From positions 44,498 to 108,497 of the forward strand of contig JAFGKK010000015.1 of the NCBI GenBank assembly GCA_016928575.1: DNA of 64,000 nucleotides. Reading direction: 5' to 3'. Every line of letters starts with the position of its first letter. Positions within the stretch are counted from its first letter, which is position 1. Below the pieces are notes generated by a model. The model was not told where the DNA came from, did not search any database, and was given only the letters and a program-made list of their open reading frames with translations. The position numbers and the translations under genes were made by a program. Source of the DNA: Anaerolineales bacterium. Its GTDB lineage: Bacteria; Chloroflexota; Anaerolineae; Anaerolineales; RBG-16-64-43. Of this stretch, positions 35,397 to 43,380 are shown one piece after another.

Positions 35397-36012
35397 GGGA
35401 GGCCTCCCCGGCCGGTGGCATCGACCGGACCAGATAGAGATGCCCCGCCAGGCCGTATACGATAATGACGAGCCCGCTGATCGCGTATACCAGGAAGAAG
35501 GGATCGCGCAAGCCTAACGAAGCCAGCGTCTGTTCTCCAATCAGCGTCAGGAAGGCCGAGAGGGCGACCGCCGCGATGCACAGCAGCCCGACCGGGAATA
35601 TGGCCAGATTGTTCACGCCGGCCAAGCGCAGCATCCGGACGTAGTCCAGAAGCAATCCCAGGGCAAAGACAAGTGCGAATAGGGAAATCGGAATTCCCAA
35701 AGATACATCCGCCCAAAATGCGGCGATTCCAACAACGGAAAACGCGGTCGACAGGAGGACGTCCACCCATTTCGCGTGCGAAGACGGCTCCACCCGGCCG
35801 TAGGTCCTGCGGTAATACCAATCGATGAATCCGTAAAGAAGGATTCCCGCGAACAGCCAGAGCAGGGGCAAGGTGAGATCCCGCGCCGGTCCTTCCTGCC
35901 CGTTGCTCCAGACAACCACCAGGAAAAGCAACAGGCCCGATGGAATGGCCTTCAATCCCTGCAGGCGGGAATAATTGACCGTTAGAAACCGGATTTTCTC
36001 CAAGGTAGACAT
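35389..36012 (-). CDS. Six-helix membrane protein, paralogue 3 of a tandem family
   Basis: 207 residues from ATG 36012 (GGAGG is just upstream; a longer frame to 36030 lacks a site). The N-terminal signature LEKIRFLTVNYSRLQGLKAIP matches the two upstream paralogues (DLQKIRYLAANL..LQGLKAVP and NLENIRFIATNF..YGLRAVP). All three then carry YYRRTYGRVE or an equivalent H/YRKTFGWVE motif after helix 2. Six helices are predicted. I do not recognise a named family. It is coupled to the regulator gene by an 8-bp overlap. Confidence 0.8.
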   Translation of the reverse strand: MSTLEKIRFLTVNYSRLQGLKAIPSGLLLFLVVVWSNGQEGPARDLTLPLLWLFAGILLYGFIDWYYRRTYGRVEPSSHAKWVDVLLSTAFSVVGIAAFWADVSLGIPISLFALVFALGLLLDYVRMLRLAGVNNLAIFPVGLLCIAAVALSAFLTLIGEQTLASLGLRDPFFLVYAISGLVIIVYGLAGHLYLVRSMPPAGEASHG

Positions 36013-36088
36013 TTTTCCTCCGTACGGCAATCCGTCCGATCCGTTCGGTTCGCAGGGAGAGTTCCTTCCATCCCAACCGACGGATCGA

Positions 36089-36769
36089 TCAAACCGGTTG
36101 TCTTTGGATTTCCTTCGCGGCGGGCGACAGGAAACGGACCATGAAGAAATGTTCCATCACCCCGTAGAGCGCATACAGGACGCCGACCGTAGCGTAAACA
36201 AAGGAGATACTTGACCGGAGATGGAACGCTCCAAAAACCTTATCCCCCAACAGCGGAAGGAATGCCGGGTTGACCCCCCCCCAACCGAACGTGCCGAAGG
36301 TGTTTTCTCCGAAAAGGGGAAGAAACGCCGAGAGAAAAACCAAGGCGATGCACACCAGTCCGGCCGGAAAGAGAAACGGATTCTTAACGCCCGCCTGCCG
36401 GACCATCCACATTTGAGACCATAGCATGGTCAGCGCGAAAGCGATTGCAAATACGGAAACCGGGATCAGATTCCATGTGTCAAATACGACTCCGGCCATC
36501 GCAACCGCCATAACCGCAAAGGTTAATAGGCTATATTCCCTTCGGAATTCCTTTGTGGCTTCCACCCGCCCGTATGTCCTCTGATAATAAATGTGTGCGC
36601 ATACAGACAGAACGATCAACAAAATCGGTATGAGCAGGTCGGGAGTGAATTCCTCTATCGCACCCTCTGCGAAGACATACGAAAGACACATGCCGATCGG
36701 GACAGCCCGAAGCCCATACAAGACCGAAAAATTGGTCGCGATAAACCGGATGTTTTCCAGGTTGGTCAT
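36089..36769 (-). CDS. Six-helix membrane protein, paralogue 2
   Basis: 226 residues with about six helices. It has the family N-terminus (NLENIRFIATNFSVLYGLRA), YYQRTYGRVEATKEF and MWMVRQAGVKNPFLFPAGLVCIALVFLSAFLP, all conserved in the paralogues. The middle copy is longer by a GGVNPAFLPLLGDKVFGAFH insertion between helices 5 and 6. AGGAGGAAG precedes the ATG. Function unknown. It is the second gene of the operon. Confidence 0.8.
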   Translation of the reverse strand: MTNLENIRFIATNFSVLYGLRAVPIGMCLSYVFAEGAIEEFTPDLLIPILLIVLSVCAHIYYQRTYGRVEATKEFRREYSLLTFAVMAVAMAGVVFDTWNLIPVSVFAIAFALTMLWSQMWMVRQAGVKNPFLFPAGLVCIALVFLSAFLPLFGENTFGTFGWGGVNPAFLPLLGDKVFGAFHLRSSISFVYATVGVLYALYGVMEHFFMVRFLSPAAKEIQRQPV

Positions 36770-36906
36770 TCTTCCTCCTAAAAAAACGTTCCTTCATCCG
36801 CATGGCATTTTTAATTCCGAATGCGTCGGCCGATGCATCAGGCAAGAAATCCGGCTTTTCCGGAAAGCGAACCGGTTGCTCCGGTTCGCGCATCCCTTCA
36901 AGCGTT

Positions 36907-37515
36907 TTATCGCCGGGCAGCTTCTTCCGCGGGCGCCGGCAGCGAGCGAGCCAGGAAGAAGTGCTCCAACACCCCGTACAACGCATACAGGATTCCGATC
37001 GCCGCCCCGACCAGATTCAATCCCGCTGCGAATCCCAGCCGGCCGATCGTCTCCTCCCCTAATAGCGGCAGGAACGCCGAACAAAAAACCAGCGCGATGC
37101 ATATCCATCCGCCGGGGAAGATCGTCCAATCCCAACCGCCGGCCTGTCGGACCATCCAAGCTTGGGTCCACAGCATGATCGATGCGAACGCGAGTCCGAC
37201 CATGGAGATCGGCGGGCGGAAGTATGCGTCCGCGGCGAACCCCGCGACCGCTACCGCCATCACAGCCAGGGACAGCCGGTAATATTGCTGTTTATATTCC
37301 TTGGTTGCTTCCACCCATCCGAATGTTTTCCGATAATGCCGGTGCATGAAGGCGTACAGCGCGATCAGGGCGGGAAGGAGGAGAATATCCATCGTACAGT
37401 TCCCGGGCTCTTTGATGAAAACATAGAAAGCGAGCAATCCGACCGGGACGGCTTTCAATCCCTGCAATTCCGGCAGGTTAGCCGCTAAATATCGGATTTT
37501 CTGCAAATCTGCCAT
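36907..37515 (-). CDS. Six-helix membrane protein, paralogue 1 (first gene of operon)
   Basis: 202 residues with six predicted helices and the conserved N-terminus DLQKIRYLAANLPELQGLKA, motif HYRKTFGWVEATKEY and the block AWMVRQAGGWDWTIFPGG. It starts at ATG 37515 with GGGAG upstream, directly downstream of a near-consensus promoter. The three copies share gene order and motif positions, so tandem duplication is the likely origin. No catalytic motif is seen. Roles in sensing or transport are both open. Confidence 0.8.
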   Translation of the reverse strand: MADLQKIRYLAANLPELQGLKAVPVGLLAFYVFIKEPGNCTMDILLLPALIALYAFMHRHYRKTFGWVEATKEYKQQYYRLSLAVMAVAVAGFAADAYFRPPISMVGLAFASIMLWTQAWMVRQAGGWDWTIFPGGWICIALVFCSAFLPLLGEETIGRLGFAAGLNLVGAAIGILYALYGVLEHFFLARSLPAPAEEAARR

Positions 37516-37560
37516 TTTTACTCCCGATTACAAATAATTTTGCACTACAAACTTATTTAG

Positions 37561-37588
37561 AATATAACTCTATTTGCGATTTTGTCAA
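37561..37588 (-). promoter_or_regulatory. Near-consensus promoter of the three-paralogue operon
   Basis: On the minus strand TTGACA (37588-37583), 16-nt spacer, TATATT (37566-37561). The region between it and the ATG is unusually AT-rich for this genome and contains two TTTGTA words about 18 nt apart, a possible operator for the operon's own regulator. Confidence 0.75.
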
Positions 37589-37624
37589 GAGGGATTTGCT
37601 TTTGTAGCGGGGGTGCAAGCCGTC

Positions 37625-38458
37625 CTACGGAGATTCGTTCAGCGCATATACGGAAAAATCGTCAAATCCGACCGAGAAAACGCCGCTCTTGTCGGTGCGT
37701 ATGAACAACCCCGCACCGCCCGAATCGCTCATCGGGTCCTGCCCGGCGAAGACCTCGATCCCGCCGACGAAGAAGCGGAAGAGCCGGCCCTGGATGAGCA
37801 CCCCGATGCGATTGGTCGCCGGCGCGCCCTGCAGCAGGCCGAGGGTTTCCCGCCAGGCGCTCGGCCCATCCAAGGATGTTCCCTTGTACCGCTCGAAGCG
37901 CAGCTGGCCGAAGCAGGTGACGGCGTAGCGGTAGCTATATTCCTTGCCGTTGCGGAAAATAATCCCGAAGGTTTCCCATCCCTCCCCGCAGAGCAGGGTT
38001 TGAACAGTCGCCTCGATATATACGTCTGCCGGAAACACGACGGATAATTCCGAGACCAGGGAGGTGTACGGGATTTTAAGCGCGAAAACCAGCATTCCGC
38101 TGGAAAAATCGACGGTTCCGGCGGAGGTCGTCGCCACACTCCATCCGGCGTCGGAATTATCGAGCGCGTCGTGGAAAATCCGCTGTCCGGCCTCGGCGGG
38201 TCGGAGGACATCGGGGGTAACGGTCGGGGGAATGGTCGCCGTTTCGGTGGGTTCCGCGGCGATGGTCGGGAGCAGGGACGCGAGCGGGAGTTCGGGCGTA
38301 ACGGTCGCCGCGTTCGTCGGCCGGACGGTGGGCGTGATCATTTCAATCGTGCAAGCGGAGAGCATCCCGGCCGCGATCACGGCATAAAAAAACTCGGAGA
38401 CCCTTATCCGGCGGAGCCTCTCCGCCTCAGGTTTGACAGCGCCCGTTTGGAAATTCAT
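37625..38458 (-). CDS. Lipoprotein with Thr/Pro linker and LamG-like domain
   Basis: About 277 residues from ATG 38458; an ATG at 38488 is an alternative and neither has a well-spaced ribosome site. The N-terminus is a lipoprotein signal ending in GMLSAC (the lipidated Cys). A Thr/Pro-rich linker with TPTVRPTN and PTVTPD follows. The rest is beta-rich with VYIEATVQ, GIIFRNGKEYSYRY and FFVGGIEVFAG, the pattern of a laminin-G/concanavalin-like fold that often binds carbohydrates. It is a paralogue of the next upstream gene. It probably sits on the outer face of the membrane. Confidence 0.72.
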   Translation of the reverse strand: MNFQTGAVKPEAERLRRIRVSEFFYAVIAAGMLSACTIEMITPTVRPTNAATVTPELPLASLLPTIAAEPTETATIPPTVTPDVLRPAEAGQRIFHDALDNSDAGWSVATTSAGTVDFSSGMLVFALKIPYTSLVSELSVVFPADVYIEATVQTLLCGEGWETFGIIFRNGKEYSYRYAVTCFGQLRFERYKGTSLDGPSAWRETLGLLQGAPATNRIGVLIQGRLFRFFVGGIEVFAGQDPMSDSGGAGLFIRTDKSGVFSVGFDDFSVYALNESP

Positions 38459-38492
38459 CCTCCGCTCCCGTCCGTCGGGAACCCGCATCCGC

Positions 38493-39365
38493 TCAGGGAA
38501 GCATCCAATAGGCGACCTTGCTGACTCTGACGGTGAAATTCACGGTGTTTACGGAGCCGACGAACAATCCGAACACCCCTTCGCCGAACGTCGGTTCGTT
38601 CAGGTCGGTTAGGAAATGGCCGTTGACGTACAACGACAGGTGCGCGCCTTCCGCCATGAACCCGACGCGGTTGGTCTGGTTCGGACCGGCGAGGATGTAC
38701 GCGCTCTTCGTCCAGTCCTTCAGGTAATGGAATTTGTCATCGATGTCGAAATCGAAGAAGCCGAAGGAGTAGTATCCATCGCACGAAACCTTAAACAGAA
38801 AGGCGGGGTTTTCCCCAGGCCCCGGTTGTCCCACAACCAGTCCGTAGCGATCGCGGCCGGAGCAGGCGTCGGGCACGGCGGTCATCTCCAGATAAAAATC
38901 GGTCAGCTTCCAGGCGGTCAAGGTCCATCCGTCGTAAGAATTGGCGTTCTTGGCGGTCATGACGAATTTGTGATCGACCACCGCGAAACGGACGCCGGAA
39001 TCCTCGTAGAGGTACCAGTTGGTTCCGTCGGGGAAATCCGTCTGGTAGTCGGGAGCCCCGAGCGTCAGGGCCGGGTCGTCCGCCGGCGGCGTGAAGGACG
39101 GAGTAGGCGTGACTGTCGGCGTCACGGTCGGGGTGGCCGAAGGCGGTGGCGATCCGGTCGGCGTCACCGTCGGGAGTTCGTCCGGCGAACCGCCGCCGTC
39201 CGGCACCGGACCGATCGGCGTTCCCCCGGATTGCGTGAGGGCGGCGATCGAAGTGAGTTTCAACGCCACTTCGGTCCCCACTTGGTTTGTATCGGGCGCG
39301 GCGGTGGTCAGGCAGGCGGCCGTGAACAGCAGGCAGAGGAGAGTCAGTGGGAGTCGCTTCGTCAT
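38493..39365 (-). CDS. Lipoprotein with LamG-like domain (paralogue)
   Basis: 290 residues from ATG 39365; upstream frames to 39659 are rejected because of the strong promoter at 39406-39434. It has a signal peptide with lipobox FTAAC, then a TPT-repeat linker (about 65-95), then a beta-sandwich domain with YGLVVGQPGPGENPAFLFKVSCDG and GFMAEGAHLSLYVNGHFLTDLN, similar in layout to the gene downstream. These lipoproteins may bind polysaccharide. The two genes are 34 nt apart and share the promoter. Confidence 0.78.
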   Translation of the reverse strand: MTKRLPLTLLCLLFTAACLTTAAPDTNQVGTEVALKLTSIAALTQSGGTPIGPVPDGGGSPDELPTVTPTGSPPPSATPTVTPTVTPTPSFTPPADDPALTLGAPDYQTDFPDGTNWYLYEDSGVRFAVVDHKFVMTAKNANSYDGWTLTAWKLTDFYLEMTAVPDACSGRDRYGLVVGQPGPGENPAFLFKVSCDGYYSFGFFDFDIDDKFHYLKDWTKSAYILAGPNQTNRVGFMAEGAHLSLYVNGHFLTDLNEPTFGEGVFGLFVGSVNTVNFTVRVSKVAYWMLP

Positions 39366-39405
39366 GGGGCCCTCTTCCACAGGATCAATCCGGGTTCGGC
39401 GTACC

Positions 39406-39434
39406 AGTATAATGTTCCCGTCCCGCAGGGGCAA
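39406..39434 (-). promoter_or_regulatory. Promoter of the two-lipoprotein operon
   Basis: Minus strand TTGCCC (39434-39429), 17-nt spacer, TATACT (39411-39406), 41 nt before ATG 39365. Confidence 0.65.
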
Positions 39435-39630
39435 GGGAAGGAACGCCGCAACGGGGAAGGACGGATGCGATCCGCGGATCCGTTGCGCCGCCCGCCCCTT
39501 ATTATGCAACCGCGGATCGGATTGCCCGGCGGACACGGCCGATGCGTTCCGGTTCGTGGCGGCCTTCCCGCTCTCCGCCCCCGCTTGCGGCCCCGATCCC
39601 CGGTTTCCCCTCCGCCGGCGAAAGTGCCGT

Positions 39631-39660
39631 TTGCGCCGCCCGCCCTCCCTCCTATACAAT
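39631..39660 (+). promoter_or_regulatory. Promoter of spoVS
   Basis: TTGCGC (39631-39636), 18-nt spacer, TACAAT (39655-39660), followed by a GGGGAGGTG ribosome site before ATG 39720. Confidence 0.55.
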
Positions 39661-39719
39661 CATTCTTGCGCGGAAGTTTGCTGCCGATCGGGCCGGGAAC
39701 GGCCCGGGGAGGTGCCGCC

Positions 39720-39980
39720 ATGGAGGTGATAAAGGTCTCGGCTGAATCCAAGACCAGCGCGGTGGCCGGCGCCATCGCCGGCGTGATGCGCGAACTCAAG
39801 CATGCGGAAGTCCAGGCCATCGGAGCTGGCGCGGTGAACCAAGCCGTGAAGGCCTGCGCGATCGCGCGAACCTACCTCGAGGGGGACGGAATGAATATCG
39901 TCTGCATCCCCTCATTTGTGGAAGTGGTCATCGACGGGAAAGAACGCACGGCGCTGCGCTTGGTCGTCGAGCCGCGCTAA
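39720..39980 (+). CDS. spoVS: Stage V sporulation protein S family protein
   Basis: 86 residues covering the full SpoVS domain: EVIKVSAESKTSAVAGAIAG, then VQAIGAGAVNQAVKACAIAR and a C-terminal KERTALRLVVEPR. The start is fixed by GGGGAGGTG; longer upstream frames run antisense through the lipoprotein gene. The Alba-like fold suggests nucleic-acid binding. In Bacillus it affects sporulation and septation. Homologues are common in non-sporulating Chloroflexota and Deinococcus-Thermus, where the role is unknown. Confidence 0.95.
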   Translation: MEVIKVSAESKTSAVAGAIAGVMRELKHAEVQAIGAGAVNQAVKACAIARTYLEGDGMNIVCIPSFVEVVIDGKERTALRLVVEPR

Positions 39981-40015
39981 GGAGGCCGGTCCGCCCGCGG
40001 GAGGCGGCGGCTTGC

Positions 40016-41002
40016 TCAGACCTTCGGCGCATCCAGGAAGGCGGCCTCCAGGGCCAGCCGCACATTGGCATTCCGGTCGATCTGTTCTTCCGCCCGGCGC
40101 AAGGCGGCCAGCCAATCCCGCGCTTGGCGCGGAAGGACGCGCCGGACGAGCTCGTCGATCTGCGAGCGAAAATCGACGTTGGCGATCTCGGCGTCTTGCG
40201 ACAGCGTGCGGATCAGCAGGTCGTGCCCGAAGGATTCCCAGCATTGCAGGGCATTCCGCAAACGGTCGCGGTCGGCGGCCGCCTTTTCCGCGGCGGCGAA
40301 CCGCGCGGCGCGGCCGCCCCTGAGAATCGCCGCCCACTCACGGAACAAGGCTTCGCGCTCGGCCGCCAGATCCTCCCAGGAAGCCTGCTCGACCGCCCAT
40401 CCCAGCCGCCCGCCCGAAAGCCGCGCCAGCATTTCCGCCCGCCCGGTGGGCACCTGCCACCGGTCACGCAGAGCCTGCGCCACGGTTTGCTCACGCAGCG
40501 GGCGCAGGGCCAGCACCCGGCACCGCGACGGAATCGTCGGGAGCAACTCGTCGGCGCTTTCCGCCGTCAACAGAAGGATCGCGGATGGGGGAGGCTCTTC
40601 GATGGTCTTAAGCAGGGCGTTGGCCGCATTCGGAAGCGCTCGGTGGAAATCCGCCAACAGGGCGATGCGTCGCGCGGCCTCGGTCGGCTTCAGCATCACC
40701 GCGTGCGCGACCTCGCGGGCCGCGTCCACCAAGATGCGAGCGCCCGGCCCTTTCGGCTTCAGAAGGAATAGGTCCGGGTGCTTTTCCGCCCCGATCAGCC
40801 GGCAGGATCGGCAGGTGCCGCATAAGCCGCCTGCCTCGGGAGGGGCTTCGCAGTTCACCGCCCGGGCGAACTGCAGGGCGAGCGTCCGTTTCCCGATGCC
40901 ATCCGCCCCGGTGAAAAGGTAGGCATGCGCCAGACGGCCGGAGGCGATGTCTTTGCGAAGCAGGTCGACCGCCCACTCGTGCCCGAAAAGGTCCCACGGC
41001 AT
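40016..41002 (-). CDS. holB: DNA polymerase III delta' subunit
   Basis: 328 residues from ATG 41002, which lies 6 nt after TATACT. The AAA+ fold has Walker A FTGADGIGKRTLALQFARAV, a zinc module CGTCRSCRLIG, and a Walker-B-type region ALLKTIEEPPPSAILLL with sensor 1 near PSRCRVLALRPL. It belongs to the clamp-loader complex. holA, encoding the delta subunit, is 1.3 kb away on the other strand, separated by the HU and zinc-ribbon genes. The C-terminal third is less conserved, which is normal for delta'. Confidence 0.92.
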   Translation of the reverse strand: MPWDLFGHEWAVDLLRKDIASGRLAHAYLFTGADGIGKRTLALQFARAVNCEAPPEAGGLCGTCRSCRLIGAEKHPDLFLLKPKGPGARILVDAAREVAHAVMLKPTEAARRIALLADFHRALPNAANALLKTIEEPPPSAILLLTAESADELLPTIPSRCRVLALRPLREQTVAQALRDRWQVPTGRAEMLARLSGGRLGWAVEQASWEDLAAEREALFREWAAILRGGRAARFAAAEKAAADRDRLRNALQCWESFGHDLLIRTLSQDAEIANVDFRSQIDELVRRVLPRQARDWLAALRRAEEQIDRNANVRLALEAAFLDAPKV

Positions 41003-41008
41003 GGGAGG

Positions 41009-41014
41009 AGTATA
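41009..41014 (-). promoter_or_regulatory. Extended -10 box of holB, 6 nt before ATG
   Basis: TGGTATACT on the minus strand (TATACT at 41014-41009), an extended -10. Only 6 nt separate it from ATG 41002, so the transcript should be leaderless. Confidence 0.55.
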
Positions 41015-41045
41015 CCATCCGCTTGCGCTCCTTCTTGTTTCCCAC

Positions 41046-41074
41046 TTGCGGGAATCGAAAAAATCGCGTACATT
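41046..41074 (+). promoter_or_regulatory. Promoter of the HU-like gene
   Basis: TTGCGG (41046-41051), 17-nt spacer, TACATT (41069-41074). AAAGGAG precedes ATG 41142. Confidence 0.55.
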
Positions 41075-41141
41075 TGAGCCCGTGAGAGGGGTCTTCCCCC
41101 GGACAACCATACCATTTGCATTTCAGAAAGGAGTTCCACCG

Positions 41142-41441
41142 ATGGCTAAAGGATTGAGCAAGGCGGAATTCATTGGGAAACTGGCCGAGGTTACGAACCT
41201 GAGCAAGAAGGAAGCGGCTGCCTACCTCGAGGCCGTGGGGAAGATCGTAACCGAGGAATTAAAAACTCACGGCGAGGTCACTATCCCGGGATTGATTAAA
41301 GTCCGTGTGTCGATCCGGAAAGCCACTCCTGAGCGTGAACGGCTCAACCCCTTCACCAAGCAGATGCAAATGGTGCCGGCCAAACCCGAGCGGCGCGTGG
41401 TGAAAGCCGCGCCCGTTAAGGCCCTGAAAGAAATCCTCTGA
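41142..41441 (+). CDS. HU-family DNA-binding protein
   Basis: 99 residues. The N-terminus SKAEFIGKLAEVTNLSKKEAAAYLEAV is the HU helix pair, and GEVTIPGLIKVRVSIRKAT forms the beta-arm base. The arm NPFTKQMQMVPAKPERR is shorter and more basic than in classical HU, and the usual GRNP tip is replaced. The family binds DNA without strong specificity and bends it. Start chosen from AAAGGAG; a longer frame begins inside the divergent promoter. Confidence 0.92.
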   Translation: MAKGLSKAEFIGKLAEVTNLSKKEAAAYLEAVGKIVTEELKTHGEVTIPGLIKVRVSIRKATPERERLNPFTKQMQMVPAKPERRVVKAAPVKALKEIL

Positions 41442-41500
41442 TCCGTCCGGCAAGCGTCAAAACGAATTAGAAAATACACCTTTTGGAGACGGTGTAGTCC

Positions 41501-42148
41501 ATGACGATTACCACATGCCCGCACTGCCAAATGCGCATTATCCCCCGGCCGGATGGCACCTGCCCAAGCTGCAACGGCCTGGTGGCGCGGAAGGATCCGC
41601 CGCCGGTTGCACGAACCGGCGCGGCGGTGATCAAGCGTACGGCGAAGATGGCCCCCAAAACAACCGCACGCAGGCAGTCGGCCTCCAAAGCGGGGAAGGC
41701 GGCGCGGCCCGCTCCCCCGGCGCCTCCCAGCGCCAAATCCATCGAGCCGCTGTATCAGGATTACCTGCAATCCGCCAGGGAAGTCCGCGCCGGCGCAAGG
41801 CGCGCCTTCTATCCCTATCTCGCGCTGGGGATCATCATCCCCATTGCAAGCCTCGCCGCCAGCTTCCTCACATGGCAGGAGCAATTGGTGGTATTCGAGA
41901 AAAAGCCCCAGCCGGTTCCGTTGACCTGGGTCATGATCTGGGGAGGAATCGTCATCGGCTTGGGCGTGATCGTGCTGGGAGCGATCCAAGGCGATCGGCG
42001 GGGTTACGCCCAAGCCCGGGAAGTCGCCAAGGACCGTTTGGGATTCTCCGAATTTTATGCGGCATTCATCAAACGTCTGTGGCCCAAGGAGGGCATGCCT
42101 TCCGGCGCGGCTTTTGAAAAATTGTTGATCCTTCTGGGAAAAAAATAA
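41501..42148 (+). CDS. Zinc-ribbon membrane protein of unknown function
   Basis: 215 residues. An N-terminal zinc ribbon has C6-x2-C9 and C21-x2-C24 (CPHC and CPSC). A Pro/Ala/Lys-rich basic linker runs to about residue 75. Two transmembrane helices at about 105-125 and 142-162 follow. The C-terminal tail RLGFSEFYAAFIKRLWPKEG is cytoplasmic. It lies 59 nt after the HU-like gene and may be co-transcribed. The zinc ribbon suggests protein or nucleic-acid binding; no named family recognised. Confidence 0.78.
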   Translation: MTITTCPHCQMRIIPRPDGTCPSCNGLVARKDPPPVARTGAAVIKRTAKMAPKTTARRQSASKAGKAARPAPPAPPSAKSIEPLYQDYLQSAREVRAGARRAFYPYLALGIIIPIASLAASFLTWQEQLVVFEKKPQPVPLTWVMIWGGIVIGLGVIVLGAIQGDRRGYAQAREVAKDRLGFSEFYAAFIKRLWPKEGMPSGAAFEKLLILLGKK

Positions 42149-42159
42149 ATCGCCGCGCG

Positions 42160-42260
42160 GCATCCCGGAGTCCCGCCCCCACGAGGGGCGCGGCCTGCCC
42201 TGCATTGCGGGGGCAGGCGCGGGGACTTGGCCGTCCCGCGAAAGCGGGATTACCCCCTCC
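42160..42260. other. Hairpin-rich intergenic segment
   Basis: Three nested inverted repeats, including CCTGCCCTGCATTGCGGGGG and TCCCGCGAAAGCGGGA, lie just after the zinc-ribbon gene. They likely end its transcript. A similar CCCCTGCAATGCGGG word occurs near 48403, so part may be a dispersed motif. Confidence 0.4.
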
Positions 42261-42332
42261 AGGTGCATAGCGCTTCGGAAGGCCGCAAGCGGAACCCGGG
42301 CGGGAATCGCACATTCAGCCCCGGTTCTATTT

Positions 42333-42338
42333 TATAAT
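42333..42338 (+). promoter_or_regulatory. -10 box of holA, 7 nt before ATG
   Basis: TATAAT with only 7 nt before ATG 42346 and no ribosome site, consistent with a leaderless transcript. Confidence 0.55.
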
Positions 42339-42345
42339 TCCCCGC

Positions 42346-43380
42346 ATGCCATTCACTACGCCGCCGGTGGTCTACATTCTGCACGGCGATGACGACCTTG
42401 CCATCGATGCCTTTCTCTCCCAACTGACCTCCAAACTCGGCGATCCCGCGACGGCTGGGATGAACACCACCCGTTTGGAATCAAAAGCTCTTTCCCTCTC
42501 CGGACTCCGTTCGGCCTGTCTGACCGCCCCCTTCCTCGCCAGGCGGCGGCTGGTGATCGTCGAAGGCTTCCTCTCGGGGTTTTCTTCTCGAAAAACCAAG
42601 CCCCCGTCGGACGGGGAGGAATCCTCCGATCCGCCGGTTCAGGGAAAGGAAATCCTCAAGCAACTCCTGGAATTCCTCCCGGAGATTCCCGCCTCCACGG
42701 CCCTGGTTCTGCTGGAAAAAAAACCTCTTCCTCCCACCCATCCGGCGCTCCGCTGGGCAGGGGAAAATCCAGCCCTGGCCTACGTCAAGCAATTCCTGCC
42801 GCCAAAGGGATCTGCATTGCCGGCCTGGATCCTCCGCCGGGCGCAGGCCGAGGGCGGCGAATTTACGCCCCAGGCGGCGCAAATGCTGGCCTCGGTCGTC
42901 GGCGACGATCCGCGCCTGTTGTCTCAGGAAATCCTCAAACTGCTGACCCACGCCGGATTCGCCCGGGCGGTCACGCCGGAAGACATCGCCGTCCTGACAC
43001 CGGAGAGCGTGCTGACCGGCATCTTCGACATGGTGGACGCCATTGGCGGCCGCGACGGGTCGCGCGCCCTGCGCCTTTTGCGGAAAACGGTGGACCAAGG
43101 AAATGTCGGCGGCGTGTTCGCAATGGTCGTGCGCCAGTTCCGGCTCCTGCTGCTCTCGCGCGAAGCGCTGGATTCCGGCATCCCCGCCGCCCGCTTGGCC
43201 TCCGCCCTGAATGTGCATCCCTTCGTGGCGCAGAAACTCGCCCTTCAAGCGCGGAACTTCAATCTATCTTCCCTGGAGCAGGCCTTCCGCCGCCTGCGCG
43301 ACATCGACGAGTCGGTGAAAAGCGGGCGGATTGAATTGGATGCGGCGATGGAGACGCTCGTCGCGGAATTGGCGTCGTAG
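42346..43380 (+). CDS. holA: DNA polymerase III delta subunit
   Basis: 344 residues. The N-terminus VVYILHGDDDLAIDAFLSQL matches the delta subunit opening. RRRLVIVEGF at about 65, the ALVLLEKKPLPPTHPA segment near 120, and the central AAA+-like part with DDPRLLSQEILKLLTHAG near 186 follow. The C-terminal collar helices include VDQGNVGGVFAMVVRQFRLLL. It opens the beta clamp in the clamp-loader complex with DnaX and delta'. Confidence 0.92.
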   Translation: MPFTTPPVVYILHGDDDLAIDAFLSQLTSKLGDPATAGMNTTRLESKALSLSGLRSACLTAPFLARRRLVIVEGFLSGFSSRKTKPPSDGEESSDPPVQGKEILKQLLEFLPEIPASTALVLLEKKPLPPTHPALRWAGENPALAYVKQFLPPKGSALPAWILRRAQAEGGEFTPQAAQMLASVVGDDPRLLSQEILKLLTHAGFARAVTPEDIAVLTPESVLTGIFDMVDAIGGRDGSRALRLLRKTVDQGNVGGVFAMVVRQFRLLLLSREALDSGIPAARLASALNVHPFVAQKLALQARNFNLSSLEQAFRRLRDIDESVKSGRIELDAAMETLVAELAS

